64,000 nucleotides of DNA from Haliclona indistincta. Its lineage: Eukaryota > Porifera > Demospongiae > Haplosclerida > Chalinidae. How positions within the stretch are numbered: position 1 is the stretch's first letter; each line of letters begins with the position of its first letter. Location of the stretch: NCBI GenBank assembly GCA_964017065.1, contig OZ024785.1:3820588-3884587 (forward strand), read 5' to 3'. The position numbers and the translations under genes were made by a program. Of this stretch, positions 47,786-60,557 are shown piece after piece. Under the pieces are notes generated by a model that saw only the letters and a list, made by a program, of their open reading frames with translations, ran no database searches and was not told the origin of the DNA.

Positions 47786-50083
47786 GTATTTTTTCTGGTA
47801 AATCAGTTACTGAGAAATTGCAGTCACTTGAGTTGTCTTTCTCAAAAATGCTTACTGACATCGAAAACATCGAAAAGCGCCGGTCTGGATGGTATTACTT
47901 CATGTGTTTTTGGAAAAAAAGCTTCCGTCAAAATCATGTTGATATATTCAACACTTATGATCTTGAAAGTCTTGAGAATGAAGAGATCAAATGTCTTATT
48001 GAGGCTTACAAACGGAAAAGAGATGCATTCATGGAAAGCACAACTGTGCTTGAGTTCCAAGAGGCAGTTTCAAGTACTGCAGAATTTGCTGTTCCTGAAG
48101 AAAAAGAGTGTATTAAAATTGAAGTCTCGAAGAATTGGGCAAAAGAGAAGAAGTTAAAGGATGTCATGTCCTTAGCTCAGAGAGTATTTGGTGATAACTA
48201 TGGATCTCTCATCAGCTTTAATGTGGTACCCAGAATGGAATCATTCGTAGTCTCCTGGTTATTCCCAAAGAGGCTTGAATTTGAGCTGCAAGAACTTGTT
48301 TCGACAAGAAGAGCCGTGTTTCAACTAGAAGATGTGCGCAAGGTGGAGGTTGGAGATTTTACTGTATTGTGAGTTTATGTATAGATAAATACATTAATAA
48401 CAATTTTATACATGTACTTTCAGCACTCATGAATCAAATTGTGAGATCAGGCAAAAATACATAATCAAAGGAATATTTTCCGTACCTTCTCTGGTATTCA
48501 ACAACCATCATTATTACTCTGGTGCTATTACTATTGTTTATTTATGTAGTCATTACTTAAACCAACCACTGAACCAGATGAAATGGTTTCTTTCAGTCAC
48601 TGCTCTGGTTCCTGTTTTGCTTTCCTAAACTACTTGAGCACTCCCTCTACATCACTCCCTTTGTATTCTCCTCTATCTTGTGAGTAAAGAAATCGATATT
48701 ATTTGAAGTTTGATGTGTTTCTTTATTTTACAGTGACTGTAAAGGAACTTGTGAAGGTGTGCAAGAATGTTGATGATTGGTATATGCTTGGTCTACACTT
48801 GCGGCTCTCAGTGAAACAGTTGGATCATATTCGCAGAAACTATTCTCATCTTGGAATAGAGCCAATGAAGAGAATGATGTTTGATGTTTGGTTAAAGAGC
48901 ACTCCCGGTGCATCATGGGTTGACCTGATCACAGCTTTGAGAGAAATTGGTGAAGACTATGTCGCCTGTATGATTGATGTACATAAAATATCAGGTAATA
49001 ATTATTATAGGTAAAAATTGTAAATGCTCTAGCAAATTTATATGACACATGGTATACCATTAGTATTGTTTCTTCTCTAGCAATCAGACCATATTGTTGG
49101 GAAAATTCCTTTTCCTTTGAAGATGATGTTCAATGTGAGTAAAAATATACTAATTATATAGCTACATGAATTTTGAAGATTGTACCTATTCATTTCTTAC
49201 TAACTTTGAATCAGTGATTTGCTGTGCAACTGCTCATTATGAATTTTGCTCTTTTAGATTTAATGAACAAAGAAAAATCATTTCGTTGCATTGTTCTATC
49301 TTTGCTAAACGTAAGTCTCATAAGACAAGTTATGGTTTTTCTATCATTAAGTTTTATCTTGTGTTATTAGACAATTGGTTCTTGCCAGAAAACAAGTTGC
49401 CGTGTAAGACATTGTTGGTCTTCTCATGAGGTGTTAAAAGTGGCTTATCATCACAAATGGCCTTTCAAAGATGAGGGTAAGTTATTCTTCTGTTTATATG
49501 TTCCTAGCTTTAGAAGCAGCACTGGTATTTAAGGCGCTATACATGTAGTTATGGATTCTGATAGCAGCACTGCTGATGATGAACATTGTGGTGATGTTTT
49601 TAGGCAAATAATGTAGACAAAGTGCTTATGTTTGTGTGAGTGCTTGTGGCTATCCAAGACATCCACAGTCTATGTACTAATGAATATTATTATTAAAAAT
49701 TAATGTGTTTGTGAGAGCACACTCAGATGAATGGTGTTTACATTACCCTGTGATGCACCAGTGTCTAAGCAGAGATCGGAAATGGAGTAAAAGAAGCGAG
49801 CAATTTTACATAGTTTACATTGTAGGTTAGATATCAGAGATTAGGGATCTATCATCTTCGTGATGTGGAACCCTTTTAAGGAGACAAAAATTTGTGGTTT
49901 GCTGTTAATAGGCATTTAGTGGGTACTATAGAATTCCTCATAATTATTATAACATTGCTAATGTACCTGTAGTGCTGACGTGCAAGTTCAAATGTGTGTA
50001 ATTTTTTTCACTTTTCTTTAGGTACTACAGATGAGAACACCCTGCTATCAAAGAACTGCAGTCATGACATGTTAGTTATCTAA
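47786..50083 (+). CDS. Death-domain protein, or the intracellular end of receptor H
   Basis: Exons: 47786-48368, 48424-48440, 48734-48994, 49081-49134, 49258-49310, 49371-49476, 50022-50083 (stop TAA). All junctions are GT..AG and phases agree, including a 17-base micro-exon that joins GDFTVF to THESNLTVKELV. The first exon encodes about 195 residues: a charged helical region, then a beta-rich segment around MESFVVSWLFP. The 48734 exon is a Death domain (VKELVKVCKNVDDWYMLGL..LRLSVKQLDHI..TPGASWVDLITALREIG), a helical bundle that recruits other Death-domain proteins in apoptotic and NF-kB signalling. The first exon starts in phase 1, matching the donor at 40342 of gene H. Alternatively translation starts at the ATG at 47743 without that splice. 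The short exons after the Death domain are less certain. Confidence 0.7.
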
Positions 50084-51109
50084 CCAATTGCTAGTATTTG
50101 ATGTATTATTTATGCACATGTAGGCGGTGTTCTAGCTGTGAAGTGATGCTAATAAATGTAAGAGAAATACTAATAAATAGATTATTTTTATAGTCATGCA
50201 CTCATAATAATTATGTGTATCTTGCATTGTGATTCTAAAGCTGTTTTCACTCAATAAATTTATAATACTAGCTGTGCTATAATCACAGTTATCATAATTT
50301 TCAGGTCTTTTAATTATTTTTCAGAACATTACTAACCCTAGCCTAGTCCCCAGGCTCCCACATTATATGCATGATGTAATAATTATGATTCATCGAATGA
50401 TTGTATTCGGAATTGGGATTCTGGGAACTTGACCATAGTGTGAATAACAGATCTAAGTATAAATTATGTTGTTTTGCCTTTTTATGAACTCAAGGTATCA
50501 GTACAATCATGTTGTTATATTGTCCGTGATTCATATAACTAACCATTCTACTAATTTTAGAGATGATTATAATTTTCTCAGTCATGCATAGCACATAAAG
50601 GACAGCTAGTGTAACATACATGTAACCACCCTTTATCCCATGCACCACATCAGATTTCACTTCTATTAGAAAATTGCCTTTTGCCTATTGTGTGGTTGAT
50701 GAGCAATTGTAACAGTACAAACTACACCCATTATTATGCTACACTCCAACATATACTACACATGCTGCTCCTCAAATGGAAGCTGTATTTGTTATTGTGA
50801 CAAGGCTTGTGAGTTGTGAGCTATACCAACTGCACTTAGTGTACCCAGTACAGTATAATGGGTGGGTAAGTTTAAGTAGCATGTGACGGTAGATTTTGAG
50901 GAAAGGTTTGATCAAACTATTGAGAGCTGACCACTTCCCTCTTCCATGTGATTCTGGTCATAAACTCATTTGTCTAAACACTGTTGTATTTTAAGGTTTA
51001 AGGAACTATTTTAGAGACACCAAAGATAGCCGCATGAATGAATACGATTTCAATTTTGTGTACAGTACATGTCATGTATGTAAGATAATGATCGTATTGT
51101 TCTACACAG
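50084..51109. other. Gap between Death-domain exons and the next exon chain
   Basis: AT-rich. A possible small exon is at about 50125-50159 with a good GTAAGA donor, but its phase does not link to the chain at 51110. No repeat structure stands out. Confidence 0.4.
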
Positions 51110-51874
51110 GGAAATGCTTCAAGGTTGTTGTCCTTTCTTCAACAACGTTATTATGCTTCCTCTTCTTTGGTGCAAATTTGGAAAGGTAAAGCAATAATAA
51201 TTATAGTGACTATATATAGTAGTGATTTTGCCTATACACTCATCTTTTTTATTATTGCACACTGCAGTTCTCAATTAGAGTTTAGTGCATGTTCATCTTG
51301 TAGTAACTGCCTTGTTTACATAGGGTTAAAATATGAATGCACAGAAGCTATCAGCAGGAAGGGTAAGCCAAATGTTTTTATGAAGATCTATCTGTGTGCT
51401 TGCTCGATCTAGTAACCCAACTGAATGCTCCTCTGGACACTACTGAAGAATGCAGTACCGAGGAAGACAGCACTAGATTTCTTCCTGATAACCTGTTCAA
51501 GAACACCAATAAATCAGATGTACTGTATGCTGCTGGAAAGGCTATGGGTATAGGTTGGTTCATCTAATTAGATTGTCTAAAATATTATGTCTACTATTTG
51601 TGCAGGTGCAGCAAGCCTCATTAGTGACATGGGTTAGTTTAACCATTATTATTATGCTATCAGTAGTATGTCTCTTTATTGCAGAGTCTCAATTTACCCT
51701 ATTCACTGAGACACAGTCGAATATTTCAGGAGTGATTTCAGCAATGTGGTCATATTCTATGATACCAACTGTCAACAGTTTTACCGATCAGGTAACAATT
51801 GCAATAACCCTCTGTTGACTGTGTGACTATTTCAACAGCTGGCTGGTGGTGGACTGTTGCAGTTGATTTGCTGA
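51110..51874 (+). CDS. 3' exon chain of an unrecognised protein, with a hydrophobic N-terminal segment
   Basis: Exons: 51110-51185, 51268-51362, 51413-51547, 51606-51632, 51685-51791, 51839-51874 (stop TGA). Phases are consistent throughout. The first exon encodes a hydrophobic stretch (VVVLSSTTLLCFLFFGANLE) that could be a TM helix, followed by a Cys-rich segment (FSACSSCSNCLVY), then an acidic region and the end LAGGGLLQLIC. No family is recognised. It may be the 3' end of the Death-domain gene or of a separate gene whose 5' exons I could not find in 50084-51109. Confidence 0.5.
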
Positions 51875-52664
51875 ATTGAAGCTTGTGAAGGTAAAGATAA
51901 TTTAGACCTGTTTTAATAAATTTATTATTTTGTCTTTTTGTAGTCTCAGAAGAATTCACTATGAAACTTTCCATATTCATAATGTTTAGCAAGTGCAGTA
52001 TTAGTTACTCCTGTGATGTGTTGTAGTTCATTAACCCTCTCATAGCTAGGTGTCCGTGTTATCCCACTTTGTACTTATCACTGTATAGTTACTGCTGATT
52101 TATGTATTTTAGCTAGTATTGTTATCCTGCTGTAGTGCTAGCTGCTGCTCATCATCGCATTACGCAGGACTCATGCTAGTTATGTGTGTGTTTGATGCTG
52201 TATTTAGTTAGCTGCTGTTTCAAATTACAGAAATGAACAACTGATTGAATAATCTGTATAGAGACATTAGTTGGGTACTTGTATACCATTTCATTGCCGT
52301 TATGGTGCGTTATCACATGCACAATAGCAATCGTCTACAATGAGTTAACATTTTAAAATTGCCTTAAATGGAAATGCTCCTTGCTTACATGTAGTGGATT
52401 GGTTCTAGAGTGGTAGTAAGTCCATTATTTTTGATGGGTAATAAGTTCTAATAACCTTATCGTCAGTTTGCTTTCACTAATAAAACTTTAAAGAATATAA
52501 TGGTTGCAAATGTACCAATCTGTTTGCATGTATGCATCCATGCTGTTGTAAACACTACATGTACACGACTGTGCATGTGCATGATCAAAGACAGACTGTT
52601 ACAGTGAGCGAGATATAGTTCATCGATTCCTTCATTTGTTCAGCTATATGTGCAGCCTTAAGAA
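51875..52664. other. Intergenic stretch before receptor J
   Basis: AT-rich, no coding exon or clear repeat seen. Confidence 0.45.
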
Positions 52665-54398
52665 ATGAATGTCCTTTCATTTGAATCTACGTTAGTGATG
52701 CTCTTCTGCTGTATCTGGAGCATCGTTCGTTCAGTTGTTGGTATGAACATATATACAAATAATCCGTGTTGTGAAATAGCACTCACAGAGGGTCCAGTGT
52801 CAGCGAGTGTACTGGTTGGAGAGAATGCCCTGTTCCACTGTAATGGTAGTGGAGCGAGTATTTTGTGGATAGTGGATGGATTATATGCAACTGATATTAG
52901 CATAACTGCAAGAGGAATTACTCAACACATAATGACGTCATCAGGCACAGTACAGTCCACTCTCACTGTACCAGCAACACTAGTGAACAATGGCACTACT
53001 GTACAGTGTATGCTCTATCCTGGTTCAATGACCAGCAGCACTGCTACACTATTTATTCTCCCTGGTGAGATTAAGTTAGTTGCTAATATATAATTTATTG
53101 TCAATACATGCATGAATGCACATTGTAGGTATTGGACGAGTTGTCAATGTGAGGTTCACTCCATTATTCGTCAATGTACTGTGGGATCCTCCAGCAACTG
53201 CTGGTGTACTCAGTGGTCTCTCCTATATAGTGATTGTGGTGAACAACAACACTGGTCAAGTGATTGTCAGTGACACTACCAACAGCACCATCTATCCACT
53301 ATACCAGTTGTCCAGCCATGTCAGTACTACACAGCTAATGTGACAGCATTCTCATCTCAACATCGTAGTGAGAGTGTGATTACTGGACAGAGAACACCAG
53401 GAGGTATGTATGTAGTTTGATATGCATGATGCTGGGTTATAGCAGTACATTCCCTTCATTCTGTTACATAATGCAATACAGAGTACTACAAGTTATCCAG
53501 TGGGTCACAGTTTACAGTAGTTAGCTACAACATGACTCACTGTGCTGTTGTTATTGCAATCGATGTAAAACAAGTGAGTTATTGATTACCTATTGAATCA
53601 GGTCATAATTATCATGACATACAATATTATGATAGAACATTCATGAGGTTGTTTGTCCTAACCAAAGACTGGTGTTTGTAATTCATCCAAATTCAAGCAG
53701 TTCAAACACAAGCACAAGCACTGAGGTTACCATAACACAATCTGGTGTGATGAACTACACAGTTCTTGTTAGAAGAACTGTCATTGTGCAGCTGATATTA
53801 AGATCATTGCGGACGACATAACTGAAGTTGACAAACAGACAAATCTATTCAGTAAGTCATTAGTTGAAGTTGTGTTGTGTTTAATCTGGTCATACTGTGA
53901 CAGGTTCCTATAATGTTCAAGACTGTGATGTATCCAGTGACCAGCACACTAGCTCCATACTAGTGGAGTGTACATTTGCCATCAATTCAACAGCACCAGG
54001 GATTGTAGTGATACAAGATGACCAGAGTCAATATACCATCAACAAGACACTGCAAAGACTGCTGCTGCAGGATAGTGATAAAGGATCTGTCAACATTACT
54101 GGTCTACCAGCAGGAGAGTATAGTGTGAGTGTATGACAACAGTCCAGCTACTGACAGCACTAGTGCTGCATATCAGCATTCTCAGTTAATACACATTATG
54201 GAACTACCTAGTCCTTATCGTTCAAGTATTATGTCATCTATGATAGTCCCAACAGGTATGTACATATAGCTACTTAACTAATGAGTTTAATCATTGTTTT
54301 TATTTCAGAATCTTCTGTCTCCTATTTGCTACCTTCAAGTTCCTTTTTGTTCATCCACACTAGTATCACTCCTGGAGTGGTGCTTGAATCAACAACAG
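52665..54398 (+). pseudogene. Receptor J: Ig-FN3 family pseudogene with three frameshifts and no TM
   Basis: Exons: 52665-52740 (signal peptide), 52780-53064 (Ig, intact), 53129-53403 (FN3), 53482-53573, 53636-53851, 53904-54255 (domain 5), 54309-54398 (stalk). The 39-base interval between the first two exons is also open, so it may be read through. Compared with paralogues the FN3 exon has 2 extra bases near 53302 (TATA for TA), the domain-4 exon lacks 1 base near 53781, and domain 5 has an extra CTG codon and a 2-base loss near 54127 that brings a stop at 54134-54136. Stalk sequence (PS..SSIMSS, then SSVSYL) is closest to gene K. The TM and tail are missing, cut off by the repeats that start after 54450. 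J looks like a broken duplicate of K. Confidence 0.85.
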
Positions 54399-55207
54399 GT
54401 AGCTTTTTGCCTTCGTACTATTATCACTACTCAGTTCCATTATTAATTTTTTGTGTAAAATAATATTTTATAAAACTCTGTTGTGTAAGATTACAAGCCA
54501 ACCCGTTACACTGCACACTAGACTGCACAGTACATACACTCACCGTCGTCCGCGCTGGCTAGACCAGCGTGTTTACAGTCTCAGATCATAACACTGCGCT
54601 AGACTGCAGTCAGTACTAACTACGTGAACAGACATTGTAGCACTCTGCGTGGGCGTATCAAAGGCGCCGCCCGTTCTATATTTTCCATAATGTGAACGCC
54701 GTTCGCAATATGGAAAATATAGCACGGCCGGGGAAAATATAGCACGGCCAGGGAAAATATAGCACGCCCGGAGGGTTAAAGATAGGGTGGGAGGAGACTG
54801 ACCTTGGCTCGACCTCGAGAATAAGTCGCCCTGGCACAAAGATTCAGTGACAGCGGCAAGCTGTCGTGCTACAAACCAGTAAAAGCACCGTCTGCTCGTG
54901 CAATACGGTGCTTTAACTAGTTAGTACTGGTGACCGTGCACCACTGATGCATGCAGTCTCGTCAGTGCTCAGATGTACTTTTAGAGTCAGCTACAATGTA
55001 TTTTGATCGGTTTCTCATTTCCGGTTTCCCATTTCTTATTTCCCGTTTCCCGTTCCTGGTTTTCGCCTCACGTGCTACATTTCAATTTGCAATAAGCAGC
55101 TTTCCCAATAAGACAATGGAATGTATGGGTGGAGTTAATTAAACGTGACGTCACTTGGCTGTAACGTATGGGAGTGACTCCGAAAGAAGCGGAGACTTCC
55201 TAATTAA
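54399..55207. repeat. Repeat-rich stretch cutting off receptor J
   Basis: 54712-54768 holds three tandem units of GGAAAATATAGCACGGCC. An inverted pair of TATATTTTCC and GGAAAATATA lies at 54675-54725. Short inverted repeats with the far side occur at 55157-55177 (with 59847-59867) and 55187-55207 (with 59174-59194), framing the retrotransposon. Confidence 0.6.
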
Positions 55208-58200
55208 TTTTTTTTTTTTTTTTGATTAATAAATAAAATATAATACAGTACAAGTGATGATGATTATACATCAATTTATGATAACAGAAGGAATATTAAT
55301 GATTAAACTATAGATTAAAGTTTAAATCGAGATGTTTGCTTCAGCTGTGATGAGGTCAACTGAAGCAGCTGATTTGATGGCATGGCCCCTGGATGAGCGG
55401 GCCCCACGAAGACACTGGATAGCAGAGCGAAGGAGGCTGAAAGAGAGTTGACATCTTAGCCAGTTCAGAGTTGTACTGTAAGGCTTGTCCCATTTGTCAG
55501 CAAGCATTGAGGCAAGTCTTTTATAGAAAACTGTGGCTTCTTTTGCCATGCCACCACTTGCAGAGAGAACAAGAGGAGTGAAAGAGGCATGTTCAACATG
55601 TTGTATCCTTTGGCTGTAATTTCTTCTCTTTTCCATCTCATGCTTCCTGAAACACTTGTCTAAAGGTATTTGAGAGTTCGAAGGAGCATGAGGGTTGAAG
55701 ACACGAACATCAAAAAAACACTTTTCAGATCTTCCTCCCCAAAAACCATTGGCAGCGATGTCGAGTCTGGCTCCGTCAGTGGTGTTAGTAGACCTGCTTG
55801 TGAACACTTCTCCTGTCAAAGTTTGAAGGACTGGCTCAACACGAACATCATTGCAGACTTCAGTTAGCAGTTGGGCAGTTAAGTCACGGATTTTATTGTG
55901 TCTTAGTGATGGAAAGCCGCCTTTGTTGCAGGAGAGAGCATGCTCAACAGAGAAGGAAGAACCACACTCGCAGTTTGTTGGTGATCTTGAAGGGGTCCAT
56001 CCATACCGTAAAGCAAGGGCATCAGAGAAAGCACCCTTATGGAGGCTGAAACCGTGTTCTTCAATGGGGAGTGTGGTCAACCAGCTAGAGGCACCTTTTT
56101 CTTCAGCAAGGATTAGCGCTCTCTTGATAGATGCTGAAAGAGAGGGCTTGAGAGAGATAGCAGTAGCCTTAGATCGCTCTAAACGTTCTTTTTTGATTTG
56201 AGCCTTGGCATCTAGCTGATCTTGTAAAGCGGAGACAGAGTAAACTCCGTCTTTGGAGAGGATTAGCTTTTTTAGAGGAGCAGTAACCAGCAAAGAGGCA
56301 GCATATTCGCTTTCAGCCTGAGAGACAGGGTTTGGAATACCAAGACCTCCATTCCTTGCTGGCAGAGCAAATAAGTTTCTCATTGAGTCACAGGGTGGAG
56401 GGCGACTAGTGATGTTTGGGATAAGGTCTGATCTGATTATGTCTTCAAGGCGCTGCAAGTGATTTCCTATGTCTGGCGTGGTTCTGGACAAGTATGTCCA
56501 CTTGCTAGACAAACCATGTGTAAGGGCAGAATAGGCAGCATGAGGCTGAGTAGATGCAATGGTAGAGAGCAGCTTTAGCTCGGTAGCCCATTTTAGAACC
56601 TTTTCTGAGACAAATCGGCTTGTGTAATCATCGGAACCAAGGGGAGAGCCGAGATATGGTCTGCCTTCGGAGGTGACATTGACGTTTGTTCCATCAAATG
56701 CTTTTGCGGCAGTAGAAACACAATCGCTTTTGGTGACAAGCCAAGTCTTGGAAGGATTGGGATAATAGCCAAAACTCGGTCCTAGACAGCATAGCTCATT
56801 CCACCATTCACGAAGATTGGCTAGCTTCCCCGAAGCAGAGGCATCGTCAGCATACCACACTTGTTGTACAGAGTCGGGTAGGTTACGGATAAGTGGAACA
56901 GTGGCAATTGCATACATTGGCATAGCCAACGGGTCTCCTTGTGTTGTACCTTCTTGGGAGAGAATTATATCTCCATCAATGAAGAGGTCAGAAGGGGCTC
57001 GGTACATGTTAATCAGAGGAGTAGCCATAGGGGGACAGAGAGAAATGATGTTAGTATAAGGGCAGACTGTCTATTGAGGTTGTTAAATGCATTTGTAGCA
57101 TCGACTAAAAGCACCGCCTCAGTTTTGTCATCAAGAAAGGATTGACGAACAGAGTGTACGGCAGCCTCACAACCAGCAATCTGACCTGCACAAAGTTGAA
57201 GTGAGCCAGCTGCATCTTGGATGTCGCTCCGGATGATGGCGAGGATTGATTTGGCGATTATCCGGCGGACTGTCTCACCAATGCCAATGGGACGGACACC
57301 TGGGCACTTATCTAGAGCAATCAGTCTGCAGGCGAAGAGGGGACTAGAGACGATGGGGTCTACAAGGGAAGTGCAGAGACGCTTTGTAACATTTGCTAGA
57401 GAATGACACAGAGAAGATGAGGCAGACTTGAAGGCAGTGCACAGCCTACGCCAAGCATAGGCATCTAAGCCTGAGGGACCAGCAGCACCTTTAGTCTTTA
57501 AGGCAATTTTGCGAATCAGTGGAGCATCGATTCCATCAAAGAGGATTGGGTGGACTTCAGGAGGGACAGAATCAAGAGAAGAGGCAGCAGTTGCTGGTTT
57601 AGGAAGGGGGTGCTTGCTGATTAAAACATCTCTTACGGTGGTACTGTTAGATGAAGATTCTGAAATCTTGTCATCAATGTGGAGCACCCCGCCTTTACCA
57701 TTGTTAGAGAGAAGGTCAAGAGCAGCATGTGTCTTTCCTTTAAACATTAAGTTGGCAAAGGAGCGAGAGATTTGGTGATCAGATGGACCGGAGTGGAATT
57801 TAGGTAACCTCTGTTGTAGAGATCTGCCCTCTTTAACCAGTGAGAGGAGGTCGCCACATTTCTAACTCTTCATACGCCTCTCTAGACAGGCAATGTGCTC
57901 CTTTGTTTTGGATCTTTTGTGAGGATTTTGTAAGAGTAGAATTGGTAGAACCATGGCAGCCATAAGAGCAGTTGATTCAATAGCAGAGCCCTCAGCAAAG
58001 GCACTGTATAACCTGGATAGTTCTGTAACGAAAGATTTTCCAGCGTTTAACAGAGGAATCTTAAAGCAGTTCTTCTTCCAATGTACAACTTCATCATATG
58101 TATCTTTGAGCAGATCATCATACGACTTATCATCAGTAGAATGAGTGGGCGAGCTGGGCGGAGAGTTTGGTCGCGGGCTATCAGGTGGAGCTGGTAGAGT

Positions 58201-58632
58201 GCAACTGACCAACGGAGAGACAGTGTTGGTATAGGAGAAAACTGGCGCATTTAAGTCAGTGAAAGCACCTAGTCCGCGTGAGGAGAAGGGAAGGGAGAAT
58301 AGGGGTGCTTTGGTTGCAGCTGCAAGCGGCGATTTGAAAACTGAGAATGGCGGTAACGGTCTTGAGGCAGGTAGAGACGAAGACAGTACAGAGATAGGTT
58401 GGAGAGAGTCACTATCAGGCGGGGAAGATGACTGTGAGAGTAGGGGAGACGAGGAAGGTGAAACCTCGGCGGAGGGGATATCATCTGTTGTAGCTGTTTG
58501 GCGGGTATCGGTGCTAGTAATGTTTGAACATGATCCTAAGCGACTGGGAAGGCAGCTCTGACAATGAATGCCTGCTTTAACACACGAGCAGTTCCTGCAG
58601 CGCCCGGTTTTGTTGCATTTACAGCACGTCAT
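55208..58632 (-). mobile_element. Non-LTR retrotransposon, RLE type, nearly intact
   Basis: One long minus-strand frame in three pieces. 58632-57862 starts with a Cys-rich motif (CCKCNKTGRCRNCSC) and a Ser/Pro-rich linker. After an in-frame TAG at 57862-57864 the same frame continues to 57013, through KTKGAAGPSGLDAYAWRRL and LLVDATNAFNNLNR. After a one-base frameshift near 57035 the last piece (to 55322) carries QGDPLAMPMYA, the RT catalytic WYADDASASG, a zinc-knuckle-like CECGSSFSVEHALSC, and a PD-(D/E)xK-like endonuclease core (ARLDIAANGFWG..FFDVRVFNP). A T-run at 55208-55223 on the plus strand is the poly-A tail and marks the 3' end. Only two lesions separate it from an open element of about 1100 residues. 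R2/NeSL-like clades share this layout; the exact clade is not determined. Confidence 0.85.
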
Positions 58633-58748
58633 TCTAAACCGATTCTAGTCATTCTAAACCGATCATACATAGATAGATAGAATTCTCCTCAGCACTCGCG
58701 TTGTGCGCGCGCGTACAGAATTACTATAAAGGCTTGTTTGTAGTCAGT

Positions 58749-58825
58749 TGGTTCGGTGGCACAGCGGTTTAGTATGGTGGCTTGTGATGCAGACGGTCGG
58801 GGTTCGATTCTCGCAGAATGCATGT
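58749..58825 (+). ncRNA. tRNA-like sequence, probable SINE head
   Basis: A-box-like TGGCACAGCGGTT and B-box GGTTCGATTC at proper spacing, followed by runs of T at 58826-58851. The T-stem does not pair well, so this is probably a tRNA-derived SINE promoter and not a working tRNA. Confidence 0.5.
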
Positions 58826-58889
58826 TTTTTTTGTGTTTTTTTTTATTTATAAAAGTTAAGTTTTAGCTCCATCCTTAGTTGAGGCCTGT

Positions 58890-59055
58890 TTATGACGACT
58901 CTCCCGACGATCCTTAGGCTTACTAAGGGCCGAAGGCCCGGTTTAGGACGACCCTCCCGACGATCCTTAGTTAGGAAGACTCTCCCGACGATCCTTACGA
59001 CCTTAGTTAGGAAGACCCTCCCGACGATCCTTATAGTTAGTTAGGAAGACCCTCC
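58890..59055. repeat. Minisatellite of about five CTCCCGACGATCCTTA units
   Basis: Units of about 30-45 bases share GA(C/A)(T/C)CTCCCGACGATCCTTA(G) with variable GTTAGGAA spacers. An inverted pair frames it: TTCTCCTCAGCACTCGCGTT at 58683-58702 and its exact complement at 59149-59168. Confidence 0.8.
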
Positions 59056-59199
59056 CTACTTTGCGCAGTTAGGAGAAGGTTTTTAGGGTTTTGGGTTTAG
59101 CTGTATGTTAAACTTAGTGCTACAATTAGTATCGATGATGACTCGCATAACGCGAGTGCTGAGGAGAACCCTATTAATTAGGAAGTCTCCGCTTAACGA

Positions 59200-60557
59200 G
59201 ACTCATTGGTCGAACTTTGAGCTCACCGTACTCAAGCTGGGTTTTGATTATTCTTGCTAAAAAATTCGGGTAAGTTCGAGTGCACAAGCCTGGCTATTAA
59301 TACGAACTAAAATCAGCACGATCGTGCTTGGTTGAACGGCAAAACAGCGATGGCAGAAATAGCTGTATAACTGGAAGAAACACGTTACTGAAAGAAGCAC
59401 AGGTTTGTGGAAGCGCCAACCATATGCGAGCAGTTCCGCTTTGTCGGTGTAGAGTGTTTAGCGCCGGTAAGCAACGGTATAACGAAGGCAAAGACGAGGA
59501 TAAGCTTGCTACCGCGTACGGTAGCGTGGCGTGTTGGTAGTCACGAACAACGGTTGTTTACAGCGGGAAAAACACTAGTACAGCTTGCTACAACGTTAAG
59601 CAGAAGTGCAGTAGTGTGCAGCGCCGGCAGTCATTGTCGTTAGTGAAGTAAAACAAAAATGAGTGAACGCTACAGCATGCATCTATGTACCCTGCAGCGC
59701 TGGTTGTCAACGTAGATCGCGTGTGAAATTCATAGTAAAGAATAGCCAAAGTATCGCCAATTACACTAGCGGAGTTTTTAAACTTGTGCCTGAAAGGTGT
59801 AAGACCACGCGCAGTCTAAACTGCCTAGTTTAGGCTATTTTCTCAATCACTCCCATACATTACAGCCGCTGGGAGGAGCTAAATGGGACTCCGGAAGTGA
59901 ATTCACGTTCATTAACGCTTAATTACATTCTTTAGCCCGTTATTGGGAAAGGCATTGCTGGCAGCAGCATCAGCAGATCCGGCGCACCCGGACCGTACCG
60001 GTATATAGACGGCCGTGGACTAGACTGAACTGTATTCGCTCTTATGACGCCATGAGTCGCTCAACACACCGACTTCTAGTGCCGCGGCCGGCGTGCAGCA
60101 CTAAAAGCGGTGTGGATAGTTGCCGCGACTTCCACTGACATGTAGTGAGGTAAGCCTCCCCGGCACACGGCGGTTCCTAATCAGTGGCCGACTCTCAGTG
60201 TTGGTTATGATTTGTTTTGTCATCATCTCTAGATTTTTACTTGGACAATGTGAAGAAGCAAGATGAAGCATACTAAAGTGATCGAGGCAAGGCTGTGTAC
60301 ACAGCCTTGCCTCTCGAACCGATCTCTCTTTGAGTGCTATTCACAATCGCTTTAATGGATCGCTACTTGTTAAATATCTTGTGCAATTTTCTGGACTACT
60401 GAGGGAGACTATGCGCAGCATCATTTCCACAATTCGGTCCGCATAACGGATCTACGGAAATGTGCATGGTCAATGTAACACGGATGTGAACGGGACAATC
60501 AGTTCGCAGCTAGGCCTCTCAGTTCGCAGAGCATTTGTCGACCGGCAGACAACCAAA
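59200..60557. other. Repeat-rich upstream region of receptor K
   Basis: More GC-rich than its surroundings. No coding exon recognised. 60284-60313 is a perfect 30-bp palindrome (GAGGCAAGGCTGT..ACAGCCTTGCCTC). The outer inverted repeat of the retrotransposon block is at 59847-59867. Confidence 0.5.

Noticed and set aside
55670..57145. Plus-strand frames opposite the retrotransposon
   Set aside because: Shadows of the minus-strand RT frame, which has clear catalytic motifs.
58749..58825. Functional tRNA gene
   Set aside because: A- and B-box-like sequences are present, but the T-stem and acceptor stem do not pair.
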